From positions 81,624,751-81,688,750 of the forward strand of contig OX422223.1 of NCBI GenBank assembly GCA_949130495.1: a stretch of 64,000 bases of DNA. The letters are read 5' to 3'. Position 1 is the first letter of the stretch, and each line of letters begins with the position of its first letter. The position numbers were made by a program, and so were the translations under genes. Under the pieces are notes generated by a model that was given only the letters and a program-made list of their open reading frames with translations, did not search any database and had not been told where the DNA came from. This stretch comes from Sambucus nigra (Eukaryota > Streptophyta > Magnoliopsida > Dipsacales > Adoxaceae). Shown here in pieces: positions 34,879 to 45,367 of the stretch.

Positions 34879-36660
34879 TTGAAGGAATTCGTGGATGTCT
34901 TTGCATGGTCCTATAAAGATATGCCCGGCATTGATCCTGAAATAGATCAGCATGAGATCCCCACTCTTCCAGATTACAAGCCGGTTAAACAAAAGCTAAG
35001 AAAGCTCCACACCGAATGGTCGCTCAAAGTAAAAAAAGAGGTGGTCAAACAGTTGAATGTGGGTTTCATTCGTGTGATCGAATATCCCACATGGCTAGCC
35101 AATGTAGTGCCTGTGCCGAAATCAGGAGGGAAAGTTCGGATGTGCGTAGACTATCGGGACCTGAACAAAGCCTATCCAAATAATGATTACCATCTACCCA
35201 ATATCGACATGATCGTGGACAACACGGTCAGTCATGCTCTCAAGTCATTCATTGACGGGTTTGCCAGATACAAACAAATTAAAATGCACCCAGTTCATCA
35301 AGAAAAAACCGCGGTCATCACCCCATAGGGAGCCTTTTGCTACACTGTTATGCCATTTGGTCTCAAGAATGTCGGGGCTACCTGCCAGAGGGCTGCCACA
35401 ACCATCCTACACGATCTGATTCACAAAGAAGTCGTAATCTATATGGATGATATGATTATCAAATCCAAAACTAGAGAAGGTCATGTTCCCACTCTTCTAA
35501 GGTTCTTCGAACGATTGCGATGATATCAGATGAGACTCAATCTACAGAAATGTGTCTTCGGGGTTACAAAGGGAAAACTCTTGGGATTCATGGTCAGTGA
35601 GAAAGGGATAGAAGCAAATCCTGCCAAGCTAAAAGTCATACTTGAGATACCACCTCCACGAACAGAGAAAGAAGTATGAGGCTTCCTTAGGACATTAAAA
35701 TACATCATCCAGCTCACCTCCATCTGCGAACTAATTTTTAAACTCCTCTGAAAGGATTCAACCATAGTTTGGAATGAGGACTGCCAAGAAGCCTTCGACC
35801 GAATCAAACAATACCTGACTCAAACTCCGGTACTCATGCCACCACAGCCTGGTCTCCCCTTGCTCCTATTCCTGACCATAACCAACACTGCAGCTGGGGC
35901 TTTGCTAGCTCAGTATCTTGAAGATTCCTTTAAAGAAAGAGCCATCTATTAAGCCAGTCGCAAACTGGCCGGTTACGAAGTCAACTACACTACTTTAGAA
36001 AAAGAATGTGTCGTGCTTGTTTGGGTCACCCAAAAGTTGCGACACTACATGCTCTCCTTCCCCATTAAGCTTGTATCCCGAATGGACCCCATCAAGTACC
36101 TGCTTGAGAAACCCGTCCTATCCAGCCGAAAGACCCGATGGTTGATTCTCTTAGACAAGTTTGATATCGTATATGTCACACAGAAAGTCATGAAAGGAAG
36201 ATCCATCTCTGACTACCTCGCTGACTACCCCATGGAAGAGGATGATGACTAGATCTCCGAATTCCCAGATGAAAACATCTTCTACGCTGCTCAAGATGAC
36301 CTCCGATGGAAAATGTTCTTTGATGGCATGGCCAACAAAAAGGGATATGGCATTAGGATACTTCTGATTACCCCAGATGACTCCCACACTCCCATCTCCA
36401 TTAAATTGGATTTCCCTTGCACTAATAAAATGACTGAATATAAGGCATGTATGGTAGGCCTCAAAGTTTTTCTCAAGAAAGGTATCCAATGCCTAGATGT
36501 CTATGGGTATTCTGCCTTCATCATTGATCAAGTGCTCAGAAAATGGAAAGTGAAGGACGAGAAACTTTAACCCTTCCATGCCCACTTAGAAGAACTAGCC
36601 TCCCAATTCCAAGACATCACCTTCCACTACCTACCTCGAGAAAAGAATAATATAGCCCAA
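34879..36660 (+). pseudogene. RT-RNase H-archaeal RNase H of Ogre-like element
   Basis: One frame from 34879 to 36570 with seven isolated stops (35326, 35521, 35677, 35749, 35950, 36250, 36568). RT motifs are WSYKDMPGIDP, VPKSGGKVRMCVDYRDLNKA, MPFGLKNVGAT and the intact active site VVIYMDDMIIKSK (near 35440). The first RNase H follows (LLLFLTITNTAAGALLAQYL, then YTTLEKECVVLVW). The second, archaeal-type RNase H starts DLRWKMFFDGMANKKG and has TEYKAC. Its next acidic position reads GYSAF where GDSA is usual, so a catalytic Asp is lost. It would copy the RNA genome but cannot be expressed. Confidence 0.9.
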
Positions 36661-36859
36661 TGCCCTTTCTACCTTGGCCTCCATGGTCGACATGCCCAAA
36701 GGAATAATAATGGCCCACTTCCTGATCCAAAAGCAAGACAAACCAACCCACTGCTACCACATTGGGCTCATCACCAAAGAAGATCCCGAGCGAGCCAATT
36801 GTTGGTATTATGATATCTGGCACCTCCTCAAGCATGGTACCTGGAAGACTGGATGCCCA

Positions 36860-38009
36860 GTACGTCATCTGTCATAAATAACTGTTCAAGAGAAACTTTG
36901 ATGGAACCCATCAACACTGCATCGCAAGGGTTGACATTGAAGAGGTGATGCAAAGAATCCACAGCGGGTAATACGGACCCCACATGAACGGTCAAATGCT
37001 TGCTAAGAAGATCATACGACAAGGATACTAATGGACCACCATGATCCAGGATTGCACCGCCTATGTCCAGAGATGCCTCAAATGGCAACAGTTCTCCAAC
37101 CTTCAATACATGCCTCCGTGTGAATTATATAACATGACTTCTCCCTGGTTGTTCTCCACCTGGGGCACCGACATTATAGGAAAGGTTACACCCAATGCCT
37201 CTAACGGACATGAGTTCATCCTGGTTTCCATTGATTACTTCACCAAATGGGTCGAAACTGAGTCATATGCAGTTCTGAATGCCAAGAAAGTGGCCAAATT
37301 CATCAAGAAAAACATCATCTGTCGATATGGGGTCCCGTACGAGTTAGTGTCAGATAACGGGCTGCATTTTGAGGAAAAAGTCACAGAAGTGGTCAACGAG
37401 TGTGGAATTCAGAGACATAAATCTTCTCCCTACCGACCTCAAACCAATAGTGCAGTCAAAGCCGCCAACAAGAACCTCAAATCCATTATCAGTAAGATGA
37501 CTGAAAGCTGTCGAGATTGGGCCGACTGAATCCCATATGCCCTCTGGGGCTACCGAACCTCAATCCAAACCTCTACTGGGGCTACCCCTTACTATCTAGT
37601 CTATGGAATGGAATCAGTCCTACCGGTGGAGCTAGAAATACCCTCGTTATGCGTCATGCTTGAAAGAAAGGTCAGTGAGGAAGACTAGCATCAAAGCCGC
37701 CTCGACGAGCTGTCACTCCTGGACGAAAAGAGGTTGAAGGCGTTGTATCACATACAAGGGTACCATCACCGAATATCGTATTCATTTAATAAGAAAGTCA
37801 AGGACCGCGGTGTTCGAGAAGGGGATCTAGCCCTCAAAGAAATAATAGAGCCCATCTGGGACCCCATAGGGAAATTCAAGCCCAATTGGAGCGGCCCATA
37901 CATTATGAAGAAGATCTTGTTCGGCGATGTCGCCATGCTCACTGACTTAGATGGAGAAGAGATGGCTTGTCCAGTCAACTTTGACCGTCTCAAGAAATTT
38001 TACCCCTAG
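36860..38009 (+). pseudogene. Integrase of Ogre-like element
   Basis: Zinc-binding region at about 36900-37100 with stops; the CxxC half reads CLKW, so one zinc ligand is missing. The catalytic core at 37041-37529 has WGTDIIGKV, SIDYFTKWVE, ICRYGVPYELVSDNGLHF and SPYRPQTNSAVKAANKN. In the last block the expected catalytic Glu of AVEAANKN is Lys. The C-terminal part at 37734-38009 has KVKDRGVREGDLALKEI and GKFKPNWSGPYIMKKI, typical of Tat integrase ends, and no chromodomain. It is frame-shifted relative to RT. Confidence 0.9.
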
Positions 38010-38497
38010 TCCGAAACCTCGACGCGCTACGACTCTTCTCATCTCCCTTCTATTCTAAAAAAAATCTCTCTTCATTTCCTTCTACCCAGAAGTACGTAGC
38101 CTAATCCTCTGTAAAAATTATTCCTAAAAAAATTGAAAATTTTCAAAAAAAACCCAGAGGTACGTAGGCAGCTCATACATCTCACATGAGCACGGCCCTT
38201 TCTTTTTCATAAAAAACTATTCTTTTCTTATCTACGAGAACAACAAAAGGATTAATTAATTAATAAGATATTTGAACAAAAGAATTATGTATGCCTTAGC
38301 GATCGGTATAAATAATTCAAAATACAAAACTCATCAAAAGGCACAGCTGGATGATCAACAACTTGTTTATTTCACCAATAAGAAATTACAGTGCAATTAC
38401 ATAAAGTAACGGATAACTCCCTTCCTCCTACCTTCTTAAAAAGCTAAATAAAAAAACCAAACTTAATTCCCGGTACAAAATAAACTCTCCAAGAGTC
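38010..38497. other. Spacer between integrase and antisense genes
   Basis: No open frame. It contains repeated agaggtacgtagg-like stretches around 38085 and 38155, then AT-rich sequence that would be the 3' flank of the minus-strand gene. Confidence 0.4.
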
Positions 38498-39799
38498 CTA
38501 CCCACAACTACCAGAGGAGCGCGCTCCATCATCATCATCTACATCCTGGGGTCCCCAAGCTTCCCCTGCCTGAATAGAGTGCCGCAGATGCTCCATGGAT
38601 CGATAAGCTCGAACTAACCTCGAAAAAACTACCACACCTCCCTCCATGGTATCAGATAAGGCAAGCCACCTTTGTCCAGTCTCCACTTTCAACATCTTGC
38701 TAACTACTCTCCTCCACAACCACTTATATAATCCACAGGATGTGTTAAACTCTCCCAGCAGACCGAGAGAGACGGACAACGGACGCCGACTCTCCCATAA
38801 AGAGCCAAGCCGCATGCACAGACGCTCTGTCAAACCTTCTACCGGAAAGAAGTCTAATGTACGAGGTGGCATGACCAGCTCCCAGCCAAATTGGCGCAGA
38901 AGCCTCCAAGGGAAATTGAAAGAGGTCTGTCTAACACAAACTAGATGGACATATGGGTATTCTCCTAGTTCCAGAATAGGCAGTAGCTGTTCCCACTAAG
39001 GTACTGACCAGTACAAATTTAGAGCCCCATGCTCCACGAACCAGTTCTCCCAGCTCTTAATATCTAGGCCAACACTGCTGAAATGGCACGAAAAGAAGTT
39101 GGGTACATTCGATAAAGGGTATTCTGGAGGAGTCACGAGGCAGAATCTTTCAGACAACCACATGAACAGCATCATAGGGCTACCTCTCAAAAAGTCAGAA
39201 CGACCTTCTCGCCAGGCATCTAAGCCATTCAAAGTCTCTGCCAGTATCACTATCACAGGATTGCGATGGTAGGACATCCATGAAGCAATAGCTGCAAGTT
39301 GTGGATCCATCAATAGTTCCCCAGTCACCAGCAGGAATTTTGAAACCAAGCCTAGAATGACAGCTCCGGCATATCCAGCATCACCAACTTCCTACAAATT
39401 TATAGACCGTAACACCGCTGAAAGAGAAATCATACCTCCAGCCACCAGTGATCTGGCCGTCGAGGACGAAACATAAAGAAGCCCGACCAACAACTCCCAG
39501 GGAGAGTGAGAAAACTCAGGCAAAGCAGCGGTAATGCCGAAATTTATCCCCAACATGGCAGAAAATTCCTCATAAGTCGAACATACTTCTTCTAAGCCAA
39601 AGAGGAATACATGGTCTTCGGGGTACCAGAATTGTATCCCCGCCATCAGCATATTCCACTCTATGGGCCGATTATGCCATAAAGAAACTCGACGCATGTT
39701 GTAAGCATCATAGTCGACGTGATAGGAGCACATTACCTCCAAAATCTTGAGGTAGTTGACAAACTCAACACTACCAGGGAGAGCCATCTCATAGAACAA
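38498..39799 (-). pseudogene. Antisense gene A of Ogre-like element, plant-mobile-domain-like
   Basis: On the minus strand a single frame runs from ATG 39799 to a stop at 38498 (434 codons), broken only by stops at 39394-39392 and 38998-38996. It opens MFYEMALPGSVEFVNYLKIL. IEWNMLMAGIQFWYPEDHVF and STYEEFSAMLGINFG at residues ~45-85 resemble the ..FWDP....F.F.....TPT.EEY..LLGI pattern of plant mobile domain/DUF7745-type proteins (remembered, not searched). The end is acidic and Ser/Gly-rich. It lies antisense, downstream of integrase. Function unknown; there is no intron. Confidence 0.65.
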
Positions 39800-40374
39800 T
39801 AAAGTAAGAATGTGAAGGTGTGAGAAAACACTCCACTCTTACCCCTCTTTTATACTTGAAAACTCCCACAAAGGACATAACCCCTGCAGCAATCGAAGGA
39901 AATCCTGCCCCACAAGGTACCAAAGGCTGAAGAGTGTACTAATTAAAGCTTTGAATTGATGGGACTGGACTGACCTGCCGATAGGCAGGATAAGGTGCTT
40001 GCTTATCGGCAACCCCCTACTTTTGAAAATTTTCTTTTTTCCCCTTTTATCAAAATTCAGAAAACTCAAAATAAATTGATATTCTCAACAAAATTTCAAA
40101 AATTCTCTTTTCATCTTTATATAAATTCTCATTTTGAATAAAACTTTCTTTCAAAATCCCAAAAATATTTCTTTTAACGGTCTCAGTAGTAAAGTAAAAA
40201 GCGCATGTGCATGCATTCATTCATCACTAACAGAAGATAATCAAAAAACTTCATTGCATTGCATAGATATTTCTTTGAGTTACATCAGCTTGCACAAAAG
40301 AAAAGTAAAAAATAATGGGACTCGGCCTGAACCCACATTCTCTCTCTCTCTCACCTAATCTTCACCTCTCTCTC

Positions 40375-41432
40375 CTAAGAGCTTCCACCCATGCGACGCG
40401 CTATCTTTCCCCGACGATGAGATGACGCACCACCACTACCTGAACCTGACTCCTCCCCAGATAAGGAATACGAAACCAAAAAAGAAGGAATAGGAACCGC
40501 ATCCCGAATATGGGCAGTCGCCAAAGATATCCAGACCCTAATATCCCTCAGCCAAGTGGTGGACACCCGGACGTGCTGCAAGAAAAGGCAAAATCGGTAT
40601 CCAGCAAAAAAAGATCAAAAGAAACTAAAGGAGAAGAACAAAAAGATATACCTCAGGACAAAGAACCTCCTCTGTCAAGACCAACTCCTCCGGGTCCATC
40701 GCATGAGGACGATGCAGAATAGGCACCATCTCTCCATCAGCCTGTCGGATGTTGTATAAAGGAGTATGCAGCCGCACAAAGGGAACCCCCGAAGTCACCG
40801 CCGCCGCCGCAGATATCGAAGGACCGCCACCGCTGTGGGAGGACCCCGTTGGCCAACTCGAACCCGCAGGAGGGAAGGGCAATGAGTCATATATGTTATA
40901 TGCCATCATCCAGCTCGTCACAAAGTTCATATAATCATAAGGCACAACCATATCGATGTACAGCAGGTAGGGCTCGCCAATCATCACTACGATCCCCGGC
41001 AGCAGCCACTCCCACCTCATAGGTGGCACCAACACCTCCCCCTCAGTAATCTGTTGGACCACCCTCTCCCCGAGATACCAAGAGTGTCTAAACTCATGCG
41101 CCAGCAAATGCCTCATCTGCGCATTTACTCCAGTCAACCCCGCGTCCTGAACGATCGTCCCCCAAGGGTAAAAGGTCACCTGAAAAATCCCCAGCAAAAT
41201 ATAAGGAAACATAGAATCAAAGCACCCAAAGGTCTTAGACTGAAGAAGAAAAAAATCTTACCCTATCACTGGTCATGCCATTCAAGCCCTGACGCACCGC
41301 CTCCAGAGAGAGAGACTTCCTCGACTGCCGATTGTCCTTACGCCATCGATACAACCGACAAAAATCCCCAACAGTCTCATCCTTTAAAGAAACCAGTTGG
41401 GTATTACACCCAATCACCTCATAGAACCACAT
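40375..41432 (-). CDS. Antisense gene B of Ogre-like element, 3 exons, unknown protein
   Basis: Proposed exons are 41432-41262, 41179-40652 and 40575-40375. Introns of 82 and 76 nt have GT donors (agg|gtaaga, gag|gtatat) and AG acceptors (tttttcag, ttcttgcag), all phase 0. The joined frame has about 299 codons and no stop. Exon 1 starts MWFYEVIGCNTQLVSLKDET. Exon 2 has EVLVPPMRWEWLLPGIVVMI and VPYDYMNFVTSWMMAYNIYD. The C-terminus is basic/Ser-Gly-rich. A ttggtag acceptor lies right before the ATG and a donor (gcagtg|gtaagt) lies near 41555, so a 5'UTR intron is plausible. It is not a known enzyme. Remarkably it is open although pol is riddled with stops. Confidence 0.6.
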
Positions 41433-41469
41433 CTACCAAAGACAAGAATCCACAATCAAAAAGAGATGC

Positions 41470-42019
41470 ATAAGGAAAATGTGAATGCATAAAAGGAAAA
41501 TGAGCAAATTAAAGAATACCTCAAGAAGATACTTAGGAGTCCAAAAGTACTTACCACTGCCGAATGTCACCCTCCACACCATGCCGACCGACACCCCCCT
41601 TAAATTTTCGTACAGAAATTCCCAAAAAATACCAGAAAAACCCCGAAAAATCCTCAGAAAATTCCTAAAAATCCCGAAAAAGATTTACAACATTTTCACC
41701 AAGAAAATTTCACACTCCCCCAAGCGAACCCCTATTTCCCCAGAAGAACTCTCAAAAGCCAAGCGAATCTCTCCCCGGTAACGTCCGTAGAGGACCTCCA
41801 AAATATCCAAAACTTCAAGTTCATATCCTATTTCTAAAAGGTCTCAAATTTCCTCAATAAATATGTTCAAACCCTAAACCACCTAATCACTTCCCTAGCT
41901 TTAGATTGGCTTTTCCCCCGGTAAAGTCTCCAAAAGACACAAGGATTTCCCAAGCAATCGGCTGCCCAGCTCAAATCAATAACACAAGGTAATTTTCCCA
42001 ATAGAGTTCCCCCAAAACT
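41470..42019. other. Spacer upstream of antisense gene B
   Basis: No sense gene. It contains purine-rich imperfect ccccgaaaaatcc-type repeats (41610-41690). It would be the promoter and leader of the minus-strand genes. Confidence 0.35.
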
Positions 42020-42027
42020 TCTCACCT

Positions 42028-42985
42028 TAAGCCTACAAAATTGGCTTCGACCCACAGAATTGGTCATCTCAGTCATCTCAACTTAAGCCCACAGAATTGG
42101 TCATCTCAACTTAATCCCGCAGAATTGGCTTCGACCCGTAGAATTGGTCACCTCACCTTAAGCCCGCAGAATTGGTCACCTCAACTTAAGCCCGCAGAAT
42201 TGGCTTCGACCCACAGAATTGGTCATTTCAAACTTAAGCCCGCAGAATTGGCTTCGACCCCCAGAGTTGATCATCCTCAACTTAACCCGCAGAATTGGCT
42301 TTGACCCGCAGAATTGGTCATCTCATCCTTAAGCTCGCAGAATTGGCTTCGGCCCACAGAATTGGTCATTTCAACTTAATCCCGCAGAATTGGTTTCGGC
42401 TCACAAAATTGGTCATCTCAAACTTAAGACCGCAGAATTGGCTTCGACCCGCAGATGCGATCATCACAACCTAAGCCCACAGAATTGGCTTTGACCCACA
42501 AAATCGATCATCACAACCTAAGCCCTCAGAATTGGCTTCGACACGCAGAATTGGTCACCCTCATCATTGTTGCAGGTCCTCGGAATTGACCTAAAACTTT
42601 CCTTTAAGACCATCCCCAACATGCCCCTTTAAGCCCTCAGAATTGTCTTCGACCAGCAGAATCGATCACCCTCATATTCAAGACCTCAAAATTGGCTTCG
42701 ACCCACAGAATCAGTCACCCTCATTTTCAAGCCCTCTAAATCGGCTTCGACCCGCAGAATCGGCCACCCTCATCTTAAAGCCCTCGGAATTAGATTTGAC
42801 CCGCAGAATTGGTCACCGTTATCTCCAAGCCCTCATAATTGGCTTTGACCCACAGAATAGATCACCCTCATCTCCAAGCCCTCAGAATTGGCTTCAACTC
42901 GTAGAATCATTCACCCTCACCTCCAAGCCCTCAAAATTAGATTCGACCCATAGAATCGGTCACCCTCATCTTTAAGCCTGCCGAA
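42028..42985. repeat. ~46-bp tandem array before the 3' LTR
   Basis: About 20 diverged copies of a unit of the form aagcccgcagaattggcttc followed by gacccgcagaattggtcatc and a short linker. Each unit is itself two half-units built on cagaattgg. Tandem arrays between the 3' genes and the LTR are a known habit of Tat-lineage elements. Frames through it (for example 42041-42304) are repeat artefacts. Confidence 0.9.
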
Positions 42986-42989
42986 TCGG

Positions 42990-44429
42990 CTTCCTAGCCA
43001 CATTTGACCCAAAGTCAACTCCTGGACCCGGGAGCTTTCAAAGGTCTCTGAAATACCCTTCCAATGGTTCACCCCGTGCAAGATTCAGATCAATGATTCG
43101 CGCTCTACGACCGATTTTTCGAAGGAATCTGAAAGACACTGCCAAACGGCAGGTTCTAAATCCTGCCTATCGACAGTGTGCCTAAACACTCCTGTCGATT
43201 GGCAGGACCAGGGCTATGCCGATAGGCAATGCCCTGGGCCTATAAAAAGGAGGGACTAACCTTATTCCCAAAGGAGGAAAATCAGAGATCCATCACTCTC
43301 CATAAGTTTAGAAAACCCCTCTCGAAGTCAGCGTGATTTCCACATCCAAATCCCTTTTCAACCTTCACCTTTCATCACTTTCTTCATCAAACTTGGTGAA
43401 TTAAGTACCCTCCATCATCATCCAAGTTCAAGGGTTGCTCTCCAACATCCAAGATCAAGATCTTCAAGAAGGTCCAACTTTCTCAACTCTCTCTTTAAAT
43501 TCCCTTAAATTCGCATTAACTTATTTTATTACTTAGCACTTTTATTCTCTCATCTCACATATCTTAATATACTTTTTATCTAGTATTATTGCACATCTCT
43601 TATTTTCATATAAATAAAACCCAAAAAATAAGAAAAAGAGGATTTGCTCATAAAATCCAAACGGGAATTCTCACACTTTTCTCACAACTAAAACACTTAC
43701 TTACACACACACACACACAAATAAGAGAAGTTTCTGGTTGGATTCATGGGATAAATCCCACCCCTTATTTTGCATACGAACTACGTGGACTTTGATGCCT
43801 CTATATGCTATATAGGTGTCTCGAGGTAAAACCTAAGACTCGAGTCCTTTTCCTACTTTTTTCTTACTTTTTCCACATTCTTTAAACTTAACTCTCTTAT
43901 ATTCTATGTATTTACATATACATATATTTGTTCTTAGTTGCGTATTATTCCACATGCGTTATCATTCCCTTATAATGATCGACGCTAAGATAATCGCATA
44001 AATCCTATTTTCTAGTATTATTTTTTTGGAACATTCCTATGGATGACTCGCTTTATCTCTTCCATGATACAAGTCGATGATTTCTATCTCCACTATGTAT
44101 ACACATGCACACACATCACGGGGAAATAAAGGAAAATAGCAATAACCCATGAGAGACCGTAAGGGCGAAATGGGTGCCTAACACCTTCCCATTTCGTAAC
44201 TTAGCCTCTGGACCCTTTTTGAATCATTTTGGTTTCATATGTATCAGTATGTCTTTGGATGATGTCCTTCAGGACGTCTCCCTTTTCTTTTATCTGTTTT
44301 GAGTAAAATAGACTGGCGACTCTATCTCTCTACATTTTCCCCTCATCAATGACGCCGATCGAAGCTCTCTCGAGAGGGACGCGCGGGACCAAGGATCCCC
44401 TCCCGCCGCGAGGATCGGGGATGGCCACA
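42990..44429 (+). repeat. 3' LTR of Ogre-like element, 5'-truncated
   Basis: Matches 28140-29599 of the 5' LTR, beginning at cttcctagccacatttgac. The first ~610 bp of the LTR, including its tgtaaacacccc start and three U3 sub-repeats, are absent. The 46-bp array abuts directly, with a cttc-type microhomology. It ends ggggatggccaca followed by the gttgt duplication. TATA box at 43241. Confidence 0.88.
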
Positions 44430-44434
44430 GTTGT

Positions 44435-44702
44435 ATATATAATCAACCATTATCTAGGCCTCACCCATCTGCAAAGGGATATTATGAACATGAGTTCCGA
44501 CATTCAAGGAAAAAAGTGTGCACATGATAATAATCTTTCTATTGGTTAAGTTCCTAAAATAGTACAAATCTCTCTAATCATCGTGACTAGCTGATGATGA
44601 TCTAGGGGATGTGGTAGGAGGATGCACTAGGGAGGGGTGTTTTGAAGGAGGGAGTATTTAGGAAGGGAAACCTTAAGACAAAGAATAAAGGAAACCTTGA
44701 TA
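44435..44702. other. Spacer between Ogre-like and young Tat elements
   Basis: 268 bp with no gene or repeat that I recognise. It should be the original target DNA shared with the flank left of 27525 and the flank right of 56710. Confidence 0.5.
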
Positions 44703-44837
44703 ATGATTGTTGATACCAAAATTAATATACTGATGTGGACGAATAATACGAAGACACGTGTCAATCTACGTGGCACAATAGCAGCGAGGAAGATCATTTC
44801 CCGACCAGCAATGTTTCTTTCTGAGCAACGAGAATAC

Positions 44838-44927
44838 ACCGAGGAACTCTATCACACCGAGGAACTCTATCACACCGAGGAACTCCAACGCACCGAGGTA
44901 CTCTAACGTTCCGAGGACCTCCTGATC
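44838..44927. repeat. Five 18-bp tandem units in U3
   Basis: accgaggaactctatcac starts at 44838, 44856 and 44874, with diverging units at 44892 and 44910. The repeat is identical at 56239-56328 in the other LTR. Its place upstream of the TATA box suggests an enhancer-like array; that role is inferred. Confidence 0.85.
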
Positions 44928-45105
44928 AGCGAACAACTATGGCGGTCCGAGCTGCATCTCGGTCGTATCATTAATTGCCAGATAATCAACAGCTCAGATA
45001 TTCATTGAATGCTTATATTCTTGGCACGCACTCTGCATTAAATGTATTACCCTTTCATATGTATGTCATTTAATGTATCGAACCTTTCATGTACAGCCTC
45101 AAGGC

Positions 45106-45113
45106 TATAAATA
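45106..45113 (+). promoter_or_regulatory. TATA box of young Tat LTR
   Basis: tataaata in a caaggctataaatacc context, about 200 bp before the LTR end and conserved at 56507-56514. It is the likely core promoter for the genomic RNA. Confidence 0.8.
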
Positions 45114-45307
45114 CCATGTATCATCCTCATTGAAGGGGACCGGAATTTCTTGAGAGATCTTGTAATCAAGAATTCCACAAACACTCAGCAATAATATAAC
45201 AGTGGACGTAGGCTTTATTCCTAGCCGAACCACTTTAAAAATATTTGTCTTATTTATTTATCTGTGATTGAATAATTAGAGCGATCTAGTTTTTTACATC
45301 AACAGAT

Positions 45308-45325
45308 TGGCGCCGTCTGTGGGAA
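45308..45325 (+). other. Primer binding site of young Tat element
   Basis: tggcgccgtctgtgggaa, three bases after the LTR. This tggcgcc-type site is common in plant Ty3/gypsy elements. I do not assign the tRNA with certainty. Confidence 0.75.
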
Positions 45326-45367
45326 ACGACTGTTATTATCGTTTTTCATAAAAATCATTTATCACCA

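Larger units (their letters stand above)
27530..44429 (+). mobile_element. Ogre/Tat-lineage LTR retrotransposon, decayed, 16.9 kb
   Basis: Flanked by gttgt at 27525-27529 and 44430-44434. Order: 5' LTR, primer site tggcgactccgctagg, long leader with an AAT array, gag, protease, G-patch-like motif, RT, RNase H, second (archaeal-type) RNase H, integrase, two minus-strand genes, a ~46-bp tandem array, and a truncated 3' LTR. The dual RNase H, large size and primer site fit the Tat lineage (Ogre group). Sense genes have many stops. The LTR copies differ by several percent by eye, so it is old. Confidence 0.9.
44708..45304 (+). repeat. 5' LTR of young Tat element
   Basis: 597 bp from tgttgataccaaaatt to tttttacatcaaca. 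It has five 18-bp tandem units in U3 and TATAAATA at 45106-45113. It differs from the 3' LTR at three positions seen by eye (near 44729, 44822 and 44968). Confidence 0.96.

Noticed and set aside
42041..42975. Frames in the 46-bp array
   Set aside because: Repetitive peptides from the minisatellite, in changing phases.
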